The translations under genes and the position numbers were made by a program. Shown here piece by piece: positions 7,188 through 9,593 of a DNA stretch of 9,593 bases (position 1 is the stretch's first letter; each line of letters begins with the position of its first letter). The stretch comes from Avoscillospira sp045530865 (GTDB lineage: Bacteria; Bacillota; Clostridia; Oscillospirales; Oscillospiraceae), in assembly GCA_045530865.1 (NCBI GenBank), contig JAZSCX010000011.1:1-9593 (forward strand), in the 5' to 3' direction. Below the pieces are notes generated by a model. The model was given only the letters and a program-made list of their open reading frames with translations. It searched no databases and was not told where the DNA came from.

Positions 7188-7211
7188 CGGGAGGCGAAAC
7201 GCCTCCCCTAC
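7188..7211 (-). repeat. GTAGGGG/CCCG hairpin repeat, stem version AGGCG/CGCCT
   Basis: Read on the minus strand this has constant GTAGGGG, stem half AGGCG, loop TTT, stem half CGCCT and constant CCCG. It is exactly 24 nt, like the units at 1369, 1429 and 7966. The stem differs in sequence from those copies but is fully complementary. It lies between ftsH and deoC, next to the half-copy of the other repeat family. The hairpin on the plus-strand transcript lacks a T-tract. Confidence 0.8.
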
Positions 7212-7230
7212 GGGGTGTGTTCAGAATTGC

Positions 7231-7237
7231 AAAGGAG
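7231..7237 (+). promoter_or_regulatory. Ribosome binding site that fixes the deoC start
   Basis: AAAGGAG lies 1 nt before ATG 7239 and 7 nt before ATG 7245. Both are in the same frame. Only the second has workable spacing, so translation is assigned to 7245. Confidence 0.75.
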
Positions 7238-7244
7238 TATGACG

Positions 7245-7895
7245 ATGGACATTCAGAAGATTTTATCCGCCTGCGACCATACGTTACTGGCGCAGAATGC
7301 CACATGGGAGCAGATCAAGGCCCTCTGCGATGACGGTATGCAATACAAAACCGCCTCCGTCTGCATCCCTGCCTCCTTTGTGAAGCAGGCCAAGACCTAT
7401 GTGGGCGACAAGCTGCCCATCTGCACGGTCATCGGCTTTCCCAACGGCTATTCCACCACCGCCGCCAAGTGCTTTGAGACCCGGGATGCCGTGGAAAACG
7501 GCGCTGATGAGATCGACATGGTCATCAACATCGGCTGGCTCAAAGACCGCCGCCACCATGACATTCTGGAGGAGATCCGTGCCGTAAAGCTGGCCTGTCA
7601 GGGCAGGCTTCTGAAGGTCATCATCGAGACCTGCCTGCTGACCGACGAAGAAAAGATCCAGATGTGCCAGATCGTCTCCCAGTCCGGCGCCGATTATATC
7701 AAGACCTCCACCGGTTTTTCCACGGCCGGCGCTACCTTTGATGACATCGCGTTGTTTGCCCGCCATGTGGCCTCCCATGTGAAGATCAAGGCCGCCGGCG
7801 GCATCGCCACCATGGAGGATGCGGAAAAATTCCTGTCCCTCGGCGCGTCCCGCCTGGGCACCAGCCGAATTGTGAAAATCGTGAAAAACGGATAA
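7245..7895 (+). CDS. deoC: Deoxyribose-phosphate aldolase
   Basis: This encodes 216 residues, the normal size for the class I DeoC TIM barrel. The enzyme cleaves 2-deoxyribose-5-phosphate to glyceraldehyde-3-phosphate and acetaldehyde at the end of deoxynucleoside catabolism. Visible features are DHTLL (11-15), ICTVIGFPNGYSTT (59-72), D91 in GADEIDMVIN, LKVIIETCLL (123-132), the Schiff-base lysine K153 in YIKTSTGFS, and K182 in VKIKAAGGI. D91, K153 and K182 match the catalytic set of the family. The start at 7245 is chosen from the ribosome-site spacing; the in-frame ATGs at 7149 and 7239 are rejected. It follows ftsH by 92 nt of repeat sequence and ends 1 nt before a strong terminator, so it is probably the last gene of the unit. 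Co-location with hpt gives a loose nucleotide-salvage theme. Confidence 0.95.
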   Translation: MDIQKILSACDHTLLAQNATWEQIKALCDDGMQYKTASVCIPASFVKQAKTYVGDKLPICTVIGFPNGYSTTAAKCFETRDAVENGADEIDMVINIGWLKDRRHHDILEEIRAVKLACQGRLLKVIIETCLLTDEEKIQMCQIVSQSGADYIKTSTGFSTAGATFDDIALFARHVASHVKIKAAGGIATMEDAEKFLSLGASRLGTSRIVKIVKNG

Positions 7896-7896
7896 G

Positions 7897-7931
7897 AAAA
7901 GAGCCTGTTCCAATCGTGAACAGGCTCTTTT
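7897..7931 (+). terminator. Rho-independent terminator after deoC
   Basis: A perfect 14-bp stem joins 7897-7910 and 7918-7931 with the loop CAATCGT. The stem is AAAAGAGCCTGTTC against its exact complement, so the 3' arm ends in TTTT on the plus strand and the 5' arm starts with AAAA. It begins right after the deoC stop. The symmetry of the A and T tracts means it could also work for transcripts arriving from the right. Confidence 0.9.
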
Positions 7932-7965
7932 AATGGTCAATGGATGATTGAATTGGTGTTAGGTT

Positions 7966-7989
7966 GTAGGGGACGGGTTTCCCGTCCCG
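7966..7989 (+). repeat. GTAGGGG/CCCG hairpin repeat, stem version ACGGG/CCCGT
   Basis: A 24-nt unit with constant GTAGGGG, stem half ACGGG, loop TTT, stem half CCCGT and constant CCCG. It is the third stem version of this family in the window. It lies 34 nt after the deoC terminator, at the edge of a repeat cluster running to about 8235. Confidence 0.8.
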
Positions 7990-8028
7990 CTCACCTCATC
8001 CGGCCCTTTGGGCCACCTTCTCCTCAAG
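7990..8028 (-). repeat. Truncated inverted end of the 8057-8235 element family
   Basis: Read on the minus strand, a 19-nt core (GGTGGCCC, one variable base, AAGGGCCGGA) matches the left end of the 8057-8235 element at 18 of 19 positions. This includes the GGCCC/GGGCC hairpin (here 8002-8014, there 8082-8094). The outer part (CTTGAGGAGAAGG) only resembles the terminal repeat of that element and stops abruptly at 8028. It looks like a decayed or partial end of a related element in opposite orientation. Confidence 0.55.
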
Positions 8029-8056
8029 TAAGCACTGATTAAATAGCTGTGCACCA

Positions 8057-8235
8057 AAGCCTCCCTTGTGTAAAGGGAGGTGGCCCGAAGGGCCGGAGGG
8101 ATTGCTGTAGCAAGCAGTATCGATTTTGCATCGATTTTCGGCAAATACGGAACATTTCACTGCACAATCCCTCAGTCAATGGATTTGTTTTACAAAACAA
8201 ATCCATTGACAGCTCCCTTTGCACAAGGGAGCCTT
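8057..8235. mobile_element. 179-bp MITE-like element with hairpin-forming terminal repeats
   Basis: The terminal inverted repeats 8057-8082 and 8210-8235 match at 23 of 26 positions. Each repeat folds on itself: CCTCCCTT/AAGGGAGG on the left and GCTCCCTT/AAGGGAGC on the right. The outermost pair is C-G in one and G-C in the other, a compensatory change. Inside lie a GGCCC/GGGCC hairpin (8082-8094), a TTGCT/AGCAA hairpin (8102-8113) and a 17-bp palindrome (8175-8210). No protein-coding potential is evident; short open frames here are not gene-like. No transposase gene is in the window, so it would be moved in trans. A target-site duplication was not identified. Confidence 0.75.
8175..8210. repeat. 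17-bp perfect palindrome inside the MITE-like element
   Basis: The arms 8175-8191 and 8194-8210 are perfect complements with a 2-nt centre (AC). The arms are AT-rich (GTCAATGGATTTGTTTT) in an otherwise GC-rich element. The short unpaired centre means it would extrude as a cruciform or form a very tight RNA hairpin. On RNA a run of U follows the left arm only within the loop region, so it is not a standard terminator. Confidence 0.85.
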
Positions 8236-8318
8236 GTGGCGAGAATCCCAATCAAGGTATAAATTCCAACTCCCTCAATCACTTCGTGACATTTTTTGCC
8301 ACATTCTGTTTCCCTCTT

Positions 8319-9191
8319 TTATTCTCTTATGCCAATCACACTCATCTGTGTTCCCGAAAAACCGCCCGAGGCTCTGTGGGAAAAGAAAACGCTTCCCTTT
8401 TCATCGGTGTGACAGCAGGTGCAAAGGTGCGCTTCGTCAATGTTTTGGGGCAAAACCCCCGCATTTTCAAGAAAAAGACGATTAAGCGACGAAAGAGACG
8501 CTCTGTATTTGTTTTCGCCGTCGGCAAAGTATTTTTGGGGGAAACACTCATCGCATTTTTCAAGGGGTATACACAGCTTTGAGCACATTTCATGTGCCGC
8601 ATTATAAACTGTATCGTTCACTTCATAGCAGCAAGCGCAAATACACGGTCCTATTGCTGCAACAATGTTTGCGTTGCGGTTGAGCTCCCGCATTTTTTCG
8701 ACTGCCCTTCCGCAAATGTTCGAAACCGTACCCCGCCAGCCTGCGTGCAAAGCAAAAGCCGCATCGTTTTCGGTGTCGTAAAGCAATACAGGCACGCAAT
8801 CGGCGGTTTTTGTGCACAGCGTGTCGAACTGCATACCTTTCACGGTGAAAATGCCGTCACACGCCCCAAAATCCCCTTTGCCGTCAAACACAGCCTTTGC
8901 CGAAATGAAAGCTTTTTCAATTTGTGCCGAATGTATCTGCTTCATAAGGGCGCATCCGCTCTCGTTTTTGCCGATAATGTCAAGACCGATATTGAGATTT
9001 TTGCGGATATTTGAAATGTCATCCCTTTCCCCGCATCTGTTTTTTCTGTTTGAGGAAATGTTGAGCGAACAAAAATCACCGCAACTTACTCCCCCACGCT
9101 TTGAAGCGAAAAAATGAGGTATCGAAAAAACGTCAAAAAGGCTTGAGGTGTAGTATAATACACCGTTTTTTTCATGCTTTTCAAACGACAT
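8319..9191 (-). CDS. pgeF: Peptidoglycan editing factor PgeF (YfiH/DUF152 family)
   Basis: This encodes 290 residues, slightly longer than the usual 240-280. Diagnostic motifs are KQIHS (H87), CDGIFT (111-116), TKTADCVPVLLYD (C132), FALHAGWRGT (H149) and IGPCICACCYEV (180-191). H87, C132 and H149 match the zinc site of the family. Members have been described as copper oxidases, as purine nucleoside phosphorylase/adenosine deaminase enzymes, and in E. coli as a factor removing wrongly incorporated L-serine from peptidoglycan precursors; which applies here is unknown. The start at 9191 is chosen because AAGGAGGGG lies about 4 nt upstream; the upstream extension to 9482 would overlap murI antisense. 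The protein has 19 cysteines, many clustered near the C-terminal half. Codon use (AAA, TTT, ATA, TTA/CTT) differs sharply from the genes left of 8000. No clear terminator follows the stop; the 83-nt gap to the repeat at 8235 holds only weak hairpins. Confidence 0.9.
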   Translation of the reverse strand: MSFEKHEKNGVLYYTSSLFDVFSIPHFFASKRGGVSCGDFCSLNISSNRKNRCGERDDISNIRKNLNIGLDIIGKNESGCALMKQIHSAQIEKAFISAKAVFDGKGDFGACDGIFTVKGMQFDTLCTKTADCVPVLLYDTENDAAFALHAGWRGTVSNICGRAVEKMRELNRNANIVAAIGPCICACCYEVNDTVYNAAHEMCSKLCIPLEKCDECFPQKYFADGENKYRASLSSLNRLFLENAGVLPQNIDEAHLCTCCHTDEKGSVFFSHRASGGFSGTQMSVIGIRE

Positions 9192-9221
9192 TTTGCCCCT
9201 CCTTACACACTGTTTTATTAC

Positions 9222-9250
9222 AGTATAATCCAAAAACAAATTTTTGTAAA
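9222..9250 (-). promoter_or_regulatory. Sigma-A-type promoter for pgeF
   Basis: On the minus strand TTTACA (9250-9245) and TATACT (9227-9222) are separated by exactly 17 nt. Transcription would start near 9215, giving a leader of about 24 nt that contains the strong AAGGAGGGG site. It faces away from the murI promoter. Confidence 0.75.
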
Positions 9251-9299
9251 GTTTTTTATAAAAAACCTTAAATATACGGCTGTTTTTGCAATATTTTAT

Positions 9300-9328
9300 T
9301 TGACAAAACAAAAGAAAAATGATATAAT
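9300..9328 (+). promoter_or_regulatory. Consensus extended -10 sigma-A promoter for murI
   Basis: A perfect TTGACA (9300-9305) and perfect TATAAT (9323-9328) are separated by 17 nt, with TGA immediately before the -10 box (extended -10). The predicted start is near 9335, about 32 nt before the murI ATG. The leader has no good Shine-Dalgarno sequence; only AGAAAG (9346-9351) is near and it is too far for normal spacing. Confidence 0.85.
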
Positions 9329-9366
9329 ATAATGTAAGATTTTTTAGAAAGTCCGGTAATTCATTT

Positions 9367-9593
9367 ATGTCAGACAAATTCAGCGCCGTCGGAGTTTTCG
9401 ACTCGGGGCTTGGCGGTCTCACCGCAGTCAAACAACTCAAAAAAATTCTCCCCGGCGAACATTTTATATACTTTGGCGACACCGGCAGAGTGCCCTACGG
9501 CACCCGTTCGTTTGAAACGGTCATCCAGTATGCCGACGACGATATGCGCTTTCTTCTCGGCTTTGACATCAAAGCGGCAATCGTTGCCTGCGG
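9367..9593 (+). CDS. murI: Glutamate racemase, 5' part only
   Basis: Seventy-five complete codons are present before the window ends. The N terminus has FSAVGVFDSGLGGLTAVKQL with D12 in the FDSG motif, then YFGDTGRVPYGTRS, and AAIVAC ending at C75. C75 is expected to be the first catalytic cysteine. MurI interconverts L- and D-glutamate to supply D-glutamate for peptidoglycan precursors in the cytoplasm. The base pair GG after C75 indicates glycine next, so the motif is probably ACGT rather than ACNT, a variant I recall from clostridial racemases. The ATG at 9367 is the only plausible start, as SDKFSAVGVFD aligns with family N termini, but its ribosome site is weak. It is divergent from pgeF with 175 nt between. 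Leu codons are CTC and CTT, unlike the CTG-rich genes on the left. Confidence 0.93.
   Translation, partial: MSDKFSAVGVFDSGLGGLTAVKQLKKILPGEHFIYFGDTGRVPYGTRSFETVIQYADDDMRFLLGFDIKAAIVAC

Noticed and set aside
7149..7244. Earlier deoC starts at ATG 7149 or 7239
   Set aside because: The first lies in repeats and overlaps ftsH; the second is only 1 nt from the ribosome site. 7245 gives a normal DeoC length.
5620..7305. 561-codon open frame on the minus strand opposite ftsH
   Set aside because: It is a codon shadow of a GC-rich gene: no recognisable domains, no ribosome site, and full overlap with an unmistakable ftsH.
7966..8235. CRISPR array or tRNA/riboswitch in the repeat cluster
   Set aside because: There are no regularly spaced direct repeats with unique spacers, and no cloverleaf or known riboswitch motif was seen; the units are inverted and of different families.
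8265..8318. Another degenerate element end or a pgeF terminator (TCAC/GTGA hairpin at 8279-8289)
   Set aside because: CTCCCTCAATCA loosely resembles the right end of the 8057-8235 element, but the match is short, the hairpin is weak and no T-tract lies in the correct direction.
8049..8582. 177-codon plus-strand frame across the repeat element and the pgeF 3' end
   Set aside because: The translation is repeat sequence followed by the antisense of conserved pgeF.
9192..9482. Extension of the pgeF frame upstream to 9482 on the minus strand
   Set aside because: It runs through both promoters and antisense to murI, has no family similarity, and a strong ribosome site supports 9191.

Overview
The window reads as a piece of chromosome from an anaerobic Bacillota, most likely a GC-rich Clostridia member of the Oscillospiraceae type. 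This rests on the gene order (gdpP-rplI-dnaB and tilS-hpt-ftsH are both Bacillota-style blocks), on the strong CTG/ATC/AAG/GAG codon preference, and on the families of small palindromic repeats between genes. No database search was possible, so genus and species are not claimed.

Positions 1-7895 hold seven same-strand genes. They are the 3' part of gdpP (cyclic-di-AMP phosphodiesterase), rplI (ribosomal protein bL9), dnaB (replicative helicase), tilS (tRNA-Ile lysidine synthetase), hpt (hypoxanthine phosphoribosyltransferase), ftsH (membrane AAA+ protease) and deoC (deoxyribose-phosphate aldolase). dnaB/tilS and tilS/hpt overlap and hpt/ftsH are 25 nt apart, so dnaB-tilS-hpt-ftsH looks like one transcription unit, with deoC probably at its end before a strong intrinsic terminator at 7897-7931. 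The set links c-di-AMP turnover, translation, replication, tRNA modification, purine salvage, membrane proteolysis and deoxynucleoside catabolism. It is housekeeping and holds no obvious defence or secretion system.

The novelty is in the gaps. There are at least three families of small non-coding elements: (a) a 24-nt hairpin with constant ends GTAGGGG and CCCG and a variable but always complementary stem, four copies in three sequence versions; (b) a roughly 120-bp MITE-like element with TTGACA-rich inverted arms before dnaB, whose left end recurs at the 3' end of ftsH and supplies that gene's stop codon; (c) a 179-bp MITE-like element at 8057-8235 whose terminal repeats differ by a compensatory pair of substitutions.

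From about 8236 to the end the sequence changes character (AT-richer, Leu CTC/CTT/TTA, AAA, GAA, ATA). It carries pgeF (YfiH family) on the minus strand and, divergently, the start of murI (glutamate racemase), with near-consensus promoters between them. The switch falls at the repeat cluster, so this part may be horizontally acquired or a chimeric assembly join; both genes concern peptidoglycan.
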